Assembly: GCA_947683425.1 (NCBI GenBank)
Contig: CANTUQ010000055.1
Coordinates: forward strand, 22,934,001-22,998,000
DNA length: 64,000 nucleotides
Origin: Excoecaria cochinchinensis
Taxonomy: Eukaryota > Streptophyta > Magnoliopsida > Malpighiales > Euphorbiaceae
Direction of reading: 5' to 3'
The notes under the pieces: generated by a model
What the model saw: the letters and a program-made list of their open reading frames with translations, nothing else
Told to the model about the DNA's origin: nothing
Database searches by the model: none
Made by a program: the position numbers and the translations under genes
Shown here: positions 11,118-22,308 of the stretch, one piece after another
Position numbering within the stretch: position 1 is the first letter of the stretch
Layout of the letters: every line of letters begins with the position of its first letter

Positions 11118-13905
11118 TGTAACACCCCGCCATCCCCGTTAGAAGGATACCGGAGTGCCACGCGAACAAACAGATAAACAAATCCAAATACATGCTAATA
11201 AAATAAAACAAAAGATAATATGTAAAGAAACTTTTAAATCGTTTATAGAAAAACCTTTAACATATACATATACATATCACTATCGTTTTACAAAAAGAGG
11301 CTCGTAAGCATATACATATACAAAAATAATATCTGTTCCTTTACAAAAGATTACTTGCTATACACAAGCCATATACACAAAAATTACAGCGGAAGACTTC
11401 AAATAACTTCATTTTAAAAGATTCCTAGTGGCCGACCCGCAGATATCCGACTCCAAATCCAGACTCGCCACCTGCACGGGAAAAGAGCCCGTGCTAAGCG
11501 ATAACGCTTAGTGGGGAGGAACAAAACAAACTAACAAAGTGCATATACAGTATATATAACAATACAATAATCCAATGGTTCAAAATCAAAGGCATCAAAT
11601 CATCTATAAACCTAACTCCAAATTCCTTACTTGACATGCATAAATATATATATACAATATTTACAACAACACTACAATCTCATCCCAACCATAAACATAT
11701 ATTACAAGTGATTAACTATTAAAATATAAATTAAATCTACATATTTCTCACCGTTCCAAATACATATATATATACTCAAGGTATATAAACACAAAGTTAT
11801 ACTATATTTCATATACAACATATACCTTTAATCTTGTCAATAAACATCTCAACATATATATCACATATAAACATGTAGCCTGATTAGTCTAAAATACTCT
11901 CTAGAAGTGGATACGGTCATTTGGATACTGATTGAACACAATATCCCAAGCATATAGAGACATGAGTCTCAAACATGTATTTTCCATATAGAGACCGAAG
12001 TCTCGCTTTATTTTCATATAGACCAAACATGGTCGAAACAAGGATCCAAATGGACCCGTATATATCGTTTTATCATATAGCAGCTGCACACACACTCTGA
12101 CCTAAGTAAGCGCTTACTTATCCACTACTATGACTATTCAGGCTTAAAACTCAACTCAACAATCCAACCACCAATATCACTACGAGTATTGAAAGATAAT
12201 ACTGATTTATAGTTCATGTATACTAGTATACTATTCACATTTAAAACAAGTAACTATAAATATTAAATACAACTAAATGCAAATACATATTTCACGTGTA
12301 CATGTGTCTAGATCAACTTCAGAAATATTTAAATACATACAGTATCAATTATTGGAGGCAGAAGTACAAATAATTCACATTCAAGACAATTTATGTTCAT
12401 GTAACATATAAACTAGTAAATCATGTACATTAATTATTAATCATGTATACAATTCAATATGAAGCAATTATTAATTACAATTCAGATTTTAAACCCAAAC
12501 ATTTGTCATGTAGTGCAAAAATCCTTAAAACTGTAGTTAAAACTTTAGTTTTTATAAAACAGGGCAGCAGGGAAGGCTGGTCACGCCGTGACCATTCATC
12601 ACGTCGCGTGACGCAGGCTTCACGCAAGCGCCAGGCAGAGGAGCAAGGCAGTCACGGCGTGACCACCAGTCACATCTCGTGACGCCTGTGAGAGGAGAGG
12701 GAGAAGTCACGAGATCCCGTCCCGTGACACGCAGGAAAGTGAAGCAGGTCACGGCGTGATGCAGCATCACGTCTCGTGACCCTCTTCAGAGAAGAGGTCA
12801 CGGCGTGAAGCTGTGTCGCGTCACGTGACCTTCAACAGAGAAGGGGGTCACGGCGTGATGCAGCATCACGTCTCGTGACCTTCTTCTCACACTTCTTCTT
12901 CTTCTCCACTCAGAATCTCAGAATTTGCAGAAAACGTGAAAACCATAAAATCAAGAAAACAGAGTGCTTCCAAAATTCAAAACTCCACTTTATCTAAAAC
13001 CTTTTTCATGCAATCAAGATTCGAATTACGTACCTTCAAGTCCTCAGAGTACATTTATAGCAATTATAATACAATTAACATATTTTTACTATTCAAACAG
13101 AGGTAAAATCAGAATGTCAACATATCAGGATTTCTCATTCACACTCATGTATTTTCATCTCATTTACCAACTCATGTTATTCTTTTCTACCTAATCATGT
13201 AAACACAATACAATTCTCATGCATTTAGATATACAAACACACATTAATATATTATCATCAGAACTGCAAACAGGATCCAGTACGAGGAAGAAGACAGACA
13301 CTCCCAAACCTGTATCGAAGCTCAAAAACGCCCACAGCTTCTCAATCCACAACCTTATCTTTTCCCTTTATCTTTCTTTTATCCTCAGAGGCTTGCAAAC
13401 AAGTAAAACCACAATCAAACCCAAGAATGTAATCTCTATAAACCCAAATCAGAAAGAAGAACCACACGAGAACCAGTAACCACTCACCTTCTGAAGCTTC
13501 TAACCATCCAAAACCCCTAGTTCCTCAACCGAAACACACATGCAAAAGAGAAAAGAACAACCAATGGAGAGGAATGGTATGGCTAACGTGAGAGAAAGCA
13601 AAAGAGAGAAAAACTTCAGTCTGTAGGTTTCCAGCACTAACACAACCAGACCTCTCTCTTCCCTCACCCACGTGCACACACACACTCTCCACTTGGCACA
13701 CATGCACGAATTCACAGTTCCACACACCCTTCTTTTACCATTTAATCCTTGTCAATTTACCTTTTACTCACTATAACAAAATCTGCCAATTAAATACTTT
13801 TATTCCTTTGCAATTTAATCCTCAATCAATAGCAAATTACTCAATTACCCTTAATTGCCCAATTAAAATCGCTAAATCCAATTAAGCCTCTTATGGGGTG
13901 TGACA
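11118..13905 (-). mobile_element. Solo LTR D nested in LTR E
   Basis: A 2788-bp LTR, TGTAACACCCCGCC at 11118 to GGGGTGTGACA at 13905, with perfect target duplication TAGGG (11113-11117, 13906-13910). It has the two-hairpin module at 11475-11511 (CACGGG...CCCGTG then CTAAGCG-ATAA-CGCTTAG, 357 bp from its 3' end). Hairpins are GAGAC-ATGA-GTCTC (11957-11970), GAGAC-CGAA-GTCTC (11991-12004) and GACC...GGTC (12021-12034). A CG cluster lies at 12579-12890, with GGTCACGCCGTGACC perfect at 12579-12593. It is minus-oriented and younger than LTR E. Confidence 0.92.
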
Positions 13906-14366
13906 TAGGGTTTCAAAATAAGAGCAAAGGAAGAAGATGAGACAAAGGAGAAGAAGAATCGGGAAGAAGAAATGAGTCTCTGCCTTTCCCACTTTTCCCT
14001 TCTCTCTTAACTCATCTTTTTCCCTAACCCTACACTTGTCCTTTTCCTATTGGTGGAAACCAATCACTCACACCCAACAAGCATACACTACTCAATCACA
14101 ATGCACTCTCAACTTAAAACAGCCTACTAATATGTGAGTAAAGCACACAACCCTAACTCTACTACTCACACCCTACAATGGTACACTCATTCACCCAAAC
14201 TTAACCCAACTAATTCACACCCTAATAACATACATGCATCCACATGCTAATAAAACCATTAAAACATGCATTTTTACCAAAATACCCTTATGACATGCCC
14301 AAAACACACAATGTATGCACACACACAAATAGGCTCATACTACTAGGGGGCAAATAGGGTGTGACA

Positions 14367-15035
14367 AACTATCTCTAGAAAAGTGTTTGAATAAAAGCAT
14401 ATTGAACCATGGGGATGGGAAAAATGCATTATTATAGCATCAATTGTATTTTTGCATTATCTTGCATACATGAACCATCGTATCCTCATTACATCATTAT
14501 TCCTTTGATTACACATGAGAAACATTTACATATGTGTTATTACAGAGAAAAAGCTGACAGGGTGTACATTGAGTGTTGATATTAAGATAAGGTGTATAAT
14601 TTAAGAGCGTAGCAATTGTTGAGGAAAGTGTAACGTGTATATATAATCGAAAGTGAGTAGAAAGAGTATTTTGGAATCTTGCATCAATGAATGTGAAAGG
14701 ATTTTTGGAGTAAGATACGAGTATCATTAGTAAGGAAAGTAGTACATATGACAGATGTTTTTGAAGTATTAAGGAATTGTGTAGCAAATGTTGTAAATGA
14801 AATGATTTATGCGTGAAGTGTATGTGCTTTAGTTTCTGATGAGCGGTTAAGAAATGATTGTTCTGATTAATGTGATTGGTTTGAACATAAGATCATGTAA
14901 CGAGAATCCTGGGGGTTCATTAAGTCGATTTTATGAGTTGGGTTTAGATATGTACAAGAGAAAGTTATGATTTGTGTAGTCTTTTCGATTTAAAAGAAGT
15001 GGTTTGAGAGTATCGTGATGAGAATAAGTAAAAGC
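14367..15035 (+). mobile_element. Chromovirus internal 3'-region fragment
   Basis: The start of this segment (AACATGGGGATGGGAAAAA-type, GTATTTTTGCAT, CTTGCATACAT, AGAGAAAAAGCTGACAGG) parallels 39230-39410, the non-coding region behind the protease of the chromovirus at 30514. There is no frame with a domain. Its right end joins a truncated Ogre LTR around 15035, so a deletion or older insertion boundary lies here. Confidence 0.5.
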
Positions 15036-15139
15036 AAGTGAGAATATTCTATAAATCATTCAGATTTGATTTTGATTTCAGAAATCTTTTTCAAATTTAA
15101 ATCCTAAATTTGAATTTATATGAATTATTTTCCTAAACC

Positions 15140-15147
15140 TATAAATA
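15140..15147 (+). promoter_or_regulatory. TATA box of the Ogre-like LTR
   Basis: TATAAATA followed by GGGGG is conserved at 52287-52294 in the sister LTR with the same flanks. Transcription would begin some 30 bp downstream; the start itself is not visible. Confidence 0.55.
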
Positions 15148-16487
15148 GGGGGTTGAGGCTCATTATTCGGGGTTAGTGTTTTTAATAAGATAAAAAGGGT
15201 TAGAAATTTTCACGAAACAGAGAATTTTCCTACAAAACATTTCTCACTTTTATTTTCGTCGAATTTTCATCAAATATTCTTCAAATCAAGGCAATCTAAG
15301 GGAATGAAACTAATTCGTTTCTATCCGATCTAGCCTTTTTAGCATTCATAATTGCTACCAAAACATCAAGAAGGAAAAATATAATTTTCTTTTCTTAATT
15401 TGTCTTCGAAAACACGATTTTTGTAGTAAAAAATCTCCTAAAATACACATCACGAATCAATCCTCGTAGAACTCAGGGAACATAGATCACGCGACATTCA
15501 CCTTCAAAGGTAATATTCCGAGGGTAAACATTTCGGATCAATCTCCATTACATTTAATCATCTCATATTGATTTTACACATTAAATCTCATTTTATTTAA
15601 AATAAAATGATTTTTATTTGATTTTCTCTGTTTTTTTGGGTTTGGGACGATCGACGGCCAGAGGACCCATCGACGGCCGTCGAGGGCTTCTACCTCCACC
15701 CGTCAGTTGGCCTAGGGATGCCCATCTCTCACGCGTTATGGGCTGTCCCTGGGCCTTTCCCCCTCCATTTCCTTCACTTTCTTTTGACTTATTTATTTCT
15801 TTTCTTTTCTTTATTTTCATTATAAATTTTTATAGATTCTTTTCTTCCCTCTTTATTTTTCATGTTTATTTTATTTTAATTGTTGCACTAATATGACTTT
15901 TGTTTTTGTGAGTATTATTGTTCTTTATTGGATTTGGGTTATTAAAAATGGAGGACACTGCAATGATATGAGAACCTTCAGTTGGGTTTATTCTATTACC
16001 TTTCTCCTCCTTATTTTAATTTTCATTTATTGTAAATATTATTTTATTCCGCAAACATGAAAATGGCTAAGTATTTATATTAATTAAATTGGAGTTTCTA
16101 CTAATAAAATGAGGACTAATGTCCTATTTCTTTCATCAAATAAAATTGACACTTTAAAGTTGTTTTTATAAGTATGAATGCAAGGACGAATGTCCTCACT
16201 CCTTAACGAACATCCCGTTTTATGTATGATTCACATGCCATTCACAATGGGTGTTGTATTCTGCCCCTAATTTTGTTGTAATTTATTGGATTTTAACTTA
16301 TTTTATTCTAATCTTGCTTCCATTTACCGATTTCATTATATGATCGACTTGTGCTTTAATTAATGCATTAAATTGTGTGAGAGAAGGAATGAAATCTTAA
16401 ATTTAAAATTCAATTATAATTTAATCAAGGTATAAATAAATAGGAAGTCCCGAACCATCTCTGGTCTTAGGCTCAACGAGGTTAGAG

Positions 16488-16770
16488 GACCATCTCAATA
16501 TTTTATTGGGATGGGGTCTCCAAAATATCTCTTATTGCCCAAAATAGGCCCAATTTGCATTAAATTGGGCCCCATAATGTTAGAGTGTCATCCCAATGTT
16601 CTATTGGGGTGAGGACTCCAAAATATCTCTAACTTGCCCAAAATGGACATAAATGCTGTCTTAGGCTCACTAAGGCTAGACGACCTTTCCCAATATTCTA
16701 TTGGGTGGCGACTCCAAGAAACCTCCTTGTTGCCCAAAATAGACGTACTTGTAATTTCTTACAAGTTCCA
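16488..16770 (+). repeat. U5 tandem hairpin repeat of Ogre-like LTR
   Basis: Three to four units with a period of about 100 bp, each built on a CCCAAT/ATTGGG hairpin: CTCAATATTTTATTGGGATG (about 16492), CCCAATGTTCTATTGGGGTG (about 16590) and CCCAATATTCTATTGGG (16689-16705). Each is followed by a CTCCAA-type tail and TTGCCCAAAAT. An extra hairpin, CCCAATTT...AAATTGGG, lies at 16549-16569. The third unit continues directly into TGGCGACTCCA, a copy of the primer-binding sequence. Confidence 0.7.
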
Positions 16771-16837
16771 TGAACCTCTCTTGAACGCCCTAAAAGAGGG
16801 TCATTCGGGGCACCCTGCGGTTCGGCGCGCGTCACAG

Positions 16838-16855
16838 TGGCGACTCCACTATGGA
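16838..16855 (+). other. Primer-binding site for tRNA-Arg
   Basis: TGGCGACTCCACTATGGA begins one base after the LTR end. It pairs with the 3' end of a plant tRNA-Arg (…GTGGAGTCGCCA) apart from a two-base difference. This primer choice is typical of Tat/Ogre elements. The intact counterpart TGGCGACTCCATTGGGGA is at 61364-61381 on the minus strand. Confidence 0.85.
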
Positions 16856-17768
16856 CTTACTTTGAGACATCGCTTCAAAAGTACCTTGATTAAAACATAT
16901 GATTGAGTTTTAATTTAAAAATTTCATTCTTTTTCAAAATTTGCATTGCATCTCATTAAAGCTTTAGATTTATGCTAGTTTGGTCCCTATTTTGACCCCA
17001 GTTCGTTCACGAAGCACAACCCTATATTCACTTAATGTAGAAAAGTATTAAGGATAATCACCAGCTCGAGCCTCGTACCATCATGGTTTATTAAATGGAG
17101 ACCCGATCGGTCGTTACGCTCATGATGAGCTAGACCCATTAGCAGGGACCATGCTTGGGTAGCCCTAAAGTTACATCACCTTGGCTAAAGCTCATGTAAT
17201 AAAAGTAGATACTTTCCCTAAGCGGTATGAGCCATAACACCTATCTTGATGTATGGATTATTATGTATTGGAAAAACCTAGATAATTCCATTGGTCACCT
17301 AATCAAAGGCTTTCATGCCTCGATGGGCCCATGTTGATTTATTCGGACTGCCCAAATACACAACTATCACAACCCATGTGTCTATACATTAGTTAGGAGA
17401 GGTTATGCTGCCGATATTTCCACCGAGCACCATGCGCGTTCATTGGGTTCCCTATTAATCCATGGACCAAGACAACCTAAGAAAGAGACTATGACCTCGT
17501 GTGCAGGAGTGACAAGTTTGGAAGGACCTATATGCTTGCATGTTATTTATGGCTGCTGTATAGCACGATTATGCATCTTATGGCATTCATGCATCATCCT
17601 AACCAGATATATCTTGTAGCCATCATAGATTTACCCAGGTGGTCAAGAGCTCCTCAGGGGCGGTGACACAGAAATTCGTTCTTCGAGCTACCAGAAAGGG
17701 TGGAGTACTCAGGCACACCTTCAATAACCAGTCATGCTACATCATCCCAGTTTTCCTTGCATAGTGAG
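16856..17768 (+). mobile_element. 5' leader of the Ogre-like element G1
   Basis: Untranslated segment between PBS and gag. Stretches around 17030-17170 are conserved with the leader of the minus-strand element (60900-61210 reverse-complemented), including AGGATAATCACCAGC, ACCCGATC and the near-palindrome GCTCATGATGAGC (17118-17130; 61091-61103 in the other element). It resembles a genomic-RNA dimerisation or packaging leader by position only. Confidence 0.6.
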
Positions 17769-19072
17769 ATGGCTAATTGACCAAGAGGGATAGACGCTAC
17801 TAGGGCCATAATAGCCGAAGAAGTGGGTAGGCAATTTGAGGAGTTTGAGAATCGGATGATGGCCGTGATGGCAAATATGGCCCAGCCTGCCGTACCACAG
17901 AACCCAGTTCCTCCTCCCATAAGATAAAATGAATAAGAGGAGGTCAGAGAGGATCCACAGGAAGAGGTTCATCCACCAATAGTAGACTTAAGGGCCAATG
18001 TGTTGGCAAGGTAGAGAAAAAGGCCAGCCCATAGGATGGATGAGGATTGGGAAGAGGACGAGTATGTGGAACCAGTGTCAGTGAGAGGGAGAGCACCTCA
18101 GACTGAAGAGGCCATCTGGAAGAAGATGGAGGAGAAGTTCGAGGTAATGATGAGAATGTTGACTGGAGGACGAGGGATGAATCCTGAGGACAAGGAATTA
18201 GAGGGAGAGGATCTGATCCCCATGAACTTTAAAATGCCGGATGTCCCGAAATATGATGGCACTTCTGATCCTACTGCCCATATAAAGTAGTACTCGCTGA
18301 TAATGAAGGGTACTACTTTGACGAAGAGGCAGAAAATAGAATACTTCTGTTTGAGTTTTACCGGTCCGGCGATGGATTGGTACCATGGTCTAGAACGGAG
18401 GACTAAAGAGGATTGGGACTTGTTAATGGAAGATTCCTCGGGCAGTATGACTGCATTCGAAGGATGGAAGTGACCCTGAAGGACTTGGAATTGCTGCAAC
18501 AGAAGTCTGGTGAGTCCTTGCACGAGTATCTGACTCGATGGAGAAACCGGGTGATGGAAATGAAGAGAAAGCCAGATACTCAAGATAAGATCCAATTGTT
18601 CATCAAAAATGCTAGCCCATATCTGAGCGATGGACTGAAGATGAAAGGTCTGAAGGACTAAGAATCATTGAAGGATATCACCATTAAGGCAGAGGGAGAG
18701 TACCTCGCGAGAAGGGCAAATAATGGGGGCTATGCCAAGAGGGGCAGTAGCAGCCAGGGGGCAGGTAGGCCAATAGGCTCCACCAGTGGCACAAGGAAGA
18801 CGGTTGAGGTTTCAACTACGAACACTGCTCCAAGGGCATTTCTCTAATTCAGGGAGACCTCTCTCATGGGTACTCAAGAGGCTGATGAAGGAGGGAAAGT
18901 TGCAGCCCTTACCACCCCGACCGGCCAGGAGCCAGGATCTGCTAGGGCACAAAAATAGTGAGTATTGCGCATACCATCAACATACCGGGCACACGACTGA
19001 CTAGTGTAAGGTACTAAGGTATGCTTTCAGGATCTGATAGATTCCAAGAAGATCACAGATCTTGAGAAAGAG
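17769..19072 (+). pseudogene. gag: Ogre-like gag pseudogene, part 1
   Basis: ATG at 17769 (MAN, then TGA at 17778). Recognisable parts are an N-terminal region with EFENRMMAVMANM, the core NFKMPDVPKYDGTSDPTAH, WYHGLERRTKEDW, LKDLELLQQKSGESLHEYL and RWRNRVMEMK. A knuckle-like CAYHQHTGHTTD-stop-CK (about 18964-19010) follows, with TAG (19002-19004) where the sister gag at 58800-60310 has a sense codon before C. There are in-frame stops (e.g. 18288 TAG) and at least two frame changes. The solo LTR B interrupts it at 19073 and it resumes at 22023. Confidence 0.85.
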
Positions 19073-20895
19073 TGTGACATCCCAAAGTGTACCCTAGTTA
19101 GATTAGAGTGTCAATTGCATAATAGGGTATAAATGAGATTGGATTAAGTGAGTAATTAAGTGTGTAAGGATATAATTGAAAGGAAGAAAGTTGTAATTAA
19201 AAGGTAGATTTGAGTAAGGGACTTAATGGTTAATTGCCAAGGGGCTGCATGTGAGATTTAGTGGAAGATTGGTTTTGGTGTAGTGGAATCCATGTGTGGA
19301 TCTCACCTTGTGCCAGCCAACTTCTTTACATGCAAAGGTATAGGGATTTGGGAGCAAAATGGGTAGTGGAATTTTACTGCAATTCAACAATTCTTTGTAT
19401 TTGCTCTAATTTTGTATCTCTTCATCTTTTAAGTTGAGTTTCATTTTCTTCTTAAATGGAACCAAGAATTTGGTAATTAAATTAGTTGAAGAGTTAAGTG
19501 GAAAAGGTAAGAGTTGATGGTTATGTGTTTATTTCTTGCTTTTACCCCTTTTCTTTGAGTTGGATTTGGATTTATTGAGTAATGGACTAAGAAAATATAT
19601 TCTGCATGTTGGTGTAAGATTTGGACAAGAGAACAGCAAAGGGCAAGGAGAAGGTGTAGTTAGAGATTGAGAGTGTCCAGCAACCTGCTTTTAAGGTTTG
19701 GGATATATATGTGTTATATGTTGACTTTACTTGAATATGTATGTTGATTAATTTGCTTTTGATGTGTAAATGATGCATGAATGTGAGATTTGAGATATTG
19801 AGCATGATTATGCGCTATGTGATGAAATGTACTTGAAGTGTTAAAAATGCTATTTGGTGAGAATAAAAAAATAGCATGTGCAAAACAAAGAGCAAGATGA
19901 ACCTTAGTTTAGGGAAAATCCTGTTTATGCCCTACCGGACCTCTGTGTATTGTTTGCTTATAACTGGAGTTTTACAACTCTACTTTGAGTGTTTGTTAGG
20001 CCATTTGAGCCATAACTTCCATATCCTTAAAAGTATAAGAGAGATCATAAATTAATTCTATCTCTAAGAGGCCTAAAAATGGCAATAAACTGACATGTTT
20101 CTGTCTAGTTGGGTTGATTTGAACAGTCTGTAGTTTTTAATACATACCTCTTACTTTCGGAGTCCAAATGACCTGAAACTTGTTCCATTGGAAACTAGAC
20201 ATCCTAAGGAACAATTATTAATAGGAAACTTTGTCTACAAATAAGGTCTAGAGGGTCGTTTAGGCAATATAAATTTGGAGTGAAAACCAGTCTCGTAAGT
20301 CACCTGAGGGGAGCTACTGTCGCGAGCATGACACAGGTCGCGACCTCATGATAGAACAACTCTCAAGAAGCCTTTTCTTCTTAATTTTGAGCCCATGGTT
20401 GGCATGGATCAATCCCCTATCTTTCCCCTCAACTTATTATGCATTATTAGGGTTATTAAATGATTATTAAAGTAGTTATCATTGGGAAAAACTTATGAGT
20501 ATGATTAAGATTGGTAATTTAACTAATAAAGTAACATATATATAATTATGTGAAGGATAGCAAATGGAATGACAAATATGCGTGTCAGCTATGGGTATCT
20601 CAAGTATGATGAACCATGTATGCGAATGAGTATAAACACGTATGTGTTAATATGTAATAACATGTATAAGTTAGTATGCAATAATATATATATAAAGTGT
20701 TGTATGTGAATGAGTTTAGGATGACATGTATACATAAGTAGTAAGAAATGAAGAGAGTGCATGAATGTTCTAGTTGATATATGCTATAAGTTACATGTGT
20801 GTATAGTAAAGGTTAAAGTAAATGTATATGAGAATGTGTATATGCTTTGTTATGAATAATAGTTATAAGCCTAAGATGTTCATATAAGTGGATAG

Positions 20896-21109
20896 ATAGG
20901 CATGCCTATAAAGGGTTAGATGTTTTGCAGCTGCTAAATGTTGGCACCAATGGTGTCTAGATTTTTGGCACTGACGGGTGTCAATATATTTGGCATCGAC
21001 GGATGTCTAGATGTTAATACTTGCAAAGTATCTAGATGTTCTGAGACTCCAGTCTCTAGATGACTTGAGACAACGGTCTCTATATAATTTGGTACCATTA
21101 CTTGGTATC
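20896..21109 (+). repeat. Seven-hairpin array in LTR B
   Basis: After ATAGGCATGCCTAT (20896-20909), seven consecutive hairpins have different stems: GGCACC..GGTGTC (20943-20957), GGCACT..GGTGTC (20967), GGCATC..GATGTC (20992), ATACTT-GCA-AAGTAT (21017-21031), GAGACT-CC-AGTCTC (21043-21056), GAGAC-AACG-GTCTC (21067-21080) and GGTACC..GGTATC (21091-21109). They are separated by a TAGAT(G)-like or TATAT spacer. Stem changes are compensated within each unit. Confidence 0.75.
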
Positions 21110-21575
21110 TATATGTACCCCGTATCCACTTATGCTATGACATTAGGCTACCTATTATATGTAAATGTACAAGAGATGTTGTTAGTTGTACATGAGATGT
21201 TATTTATAAGTACATGAGATGTCATGTATGCTAGAGACCTATAGTAAATGGTTAAAGAAGTATATGATTATCGTATACCGGAAATGTTAAATGAGTTAGT
21301 ACATGTGTATGAGAAGTTATTATTTGTATACAATATGTTATAAGTATGCCTAAATGTCTAGATGTGTGTATGATTGTATATGAGATGCGATTAGAGGGAC
21401 ATGAGCATGAAATATGTTATAAGAACTTATACATGATGCCATGTATATATGTTAGAAGTTTACTTCATTGTTTTACGAATCTATTTGCTTGGCATGCTTG
21501 TTGCAAATGAGTTAAATGTTGATAAAGTGATGCTTGTGGCTTCTTAAGAAGTCTTTATTATGTGTGATATCCCTA

Positions 21576-21610
21576 CTATGCGATTTTGCTTAGGACGGGT
21601 GTTTTCCCGT
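21576..21610 (+). promoter_or_regulatory. Two-hairpin LTR module in LTR B
   Basis: CTATGC...GCTTAG (21576-21593, one mismatch) is followed by ACGGG-TGTTTT-CCCGT (21595-21610) and GTAGGT. This is the sense-strand form of the module. Confidence 0.55.
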
Positions 21611-22022
21611 GTAGGTTTATAGGTTCGGAGGGTTGCACATCTGCAAGGTCATGGCCACTAGGATTTTGAGTTGGTGTCTTTTTGTATATGGCATAGTTAT
21701 GTATACATGGTATTGAATTTTTGTATAGCTTGGCATATGAGATGTAAAGCAAATTTTGTATATGAGATGTACATGATAAAGTAAAATATAATTTTTGTAA
21801 CCAATATGTAAATGTAAAAGAATGCTTATATGTATAAGAACAGTTTAATTTTGTAATATAAATGGATATATGACATGTTATTAATTTATGTGTTTAAAAG
21901 GTTGATTTCCGCTGTGTGTGATCGAATGCTTATTATTTTCGCTTCTGCATGAGTGTTTTGTATGTGCATGCGTGTGTGGCGACCCAATATCCTTCCAAGG
22001 GGTATTGGGGCGCTACAAAGAG

Positions 22023-22308
22023 GGAATCAGAAGAAGCCCGTGTATAATAATGTGCCCCCGCCTGTGTTCATAATCGGGTCCAGTTTGCCCGAGTGGTTTG
22101 TGTTGAAAGATTTATACGGCATCGATGCCAACGCTGTTATCACGCGCTGCCAGAAGGTAAGTGAAGAAGGGCTTCCCGTGGCAGCGATCGATTGCTAGTC
22201 CACTGATGAAAGTGGAGATAAAAATGATAATTCTGAAGTTGAAGGATTTCCTGACCCATGGGGCTCAGAGGAGGAAGAGGAGAAGAAAGGAAAGAAGAAA
22301 GTTGGAGT
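22023..22308 (+). pseudogene. Ogre-like gag/pol linker, part 2
   Basis: After removal of LTR B the frame continues: GNQKKPVYNNVPPP, comparable to KPGYNAVPPP after the knuckle of the other element (58830). An acidic stretch near DPWGSEEEEEKKGKKK comes before solo LTR C. One stop (TAG) follows AAIDC. This is a linker between knuckle and protease with no catalytic motif. Confidence 0.65.

Larger units (their letters stand above)
9014..14366 (-). mobile_element. 5' LTR (LTR E) of a chromovirus, split by solo LTR D
   Basis: Terminal TGTAACACCCCCTACC at 9014 and GGGTGTGACA at 14366. Without the nested LTR D (11118-13910 including one TSD copy) it is about 2560 bp. The neighbours 9009-9013 (AAAAC) and 14367-14371 (AACTA) are not a duplication, as expected since the left edge adjoins the element interior. 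It holds the two-hairpin module (9411-9447), hairpin array (9732-9939) and CG palindromes (10251-10440). The terminus resembles that of LTR C, so these two form one subgroup. Confidence 0.85.
15036..16836 (+). mobile_element. Tat/Ogre-like element G1: 5'-truncated 5' LTR
   Basis: Homologous to the LTR at about 52190-53653 and 63764-64000 and on the same strand. The LTR 3' end is GGCGCGCGTCACA at 16836, followed by the tRNA-Arg PBS. The first part (TGTAGACAC... to the U3 palindromes) is missing; homology begins at GAGAATATTCT near 15040. It contains a TATA box (15140), CG-rich palindromes (about 15645-15740) and U5 tandem hairpins (16488-16770). Differences from 52190-52760 are frequent by eye, so the pair is old. 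Small frames (15618-15896, 16634-16906) are LTR translations. Confidence 0.8.
19073..22017 (+). mobile_element. Solo LTR B (chromovirus) inside Ogre gag
   Basis: A 2945-bp LTR from TGTGACATCCC (19073) to GGGGCGCTACA (22017) with perfect target duplication AAGAG (19068-19072, 22018-22022). Plus orientation. Shared order: CG palindromes (about 20313-20346, with AGGTCGCGACCT perfect at 20335), ATAGGCATGCCTAT (20896-20909), a seven-hairpin array (20943-21109) and the two-hairpin module (21576-21610), 407 bp from the LTR end. No internal domain is present. Confidence 0.93.
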
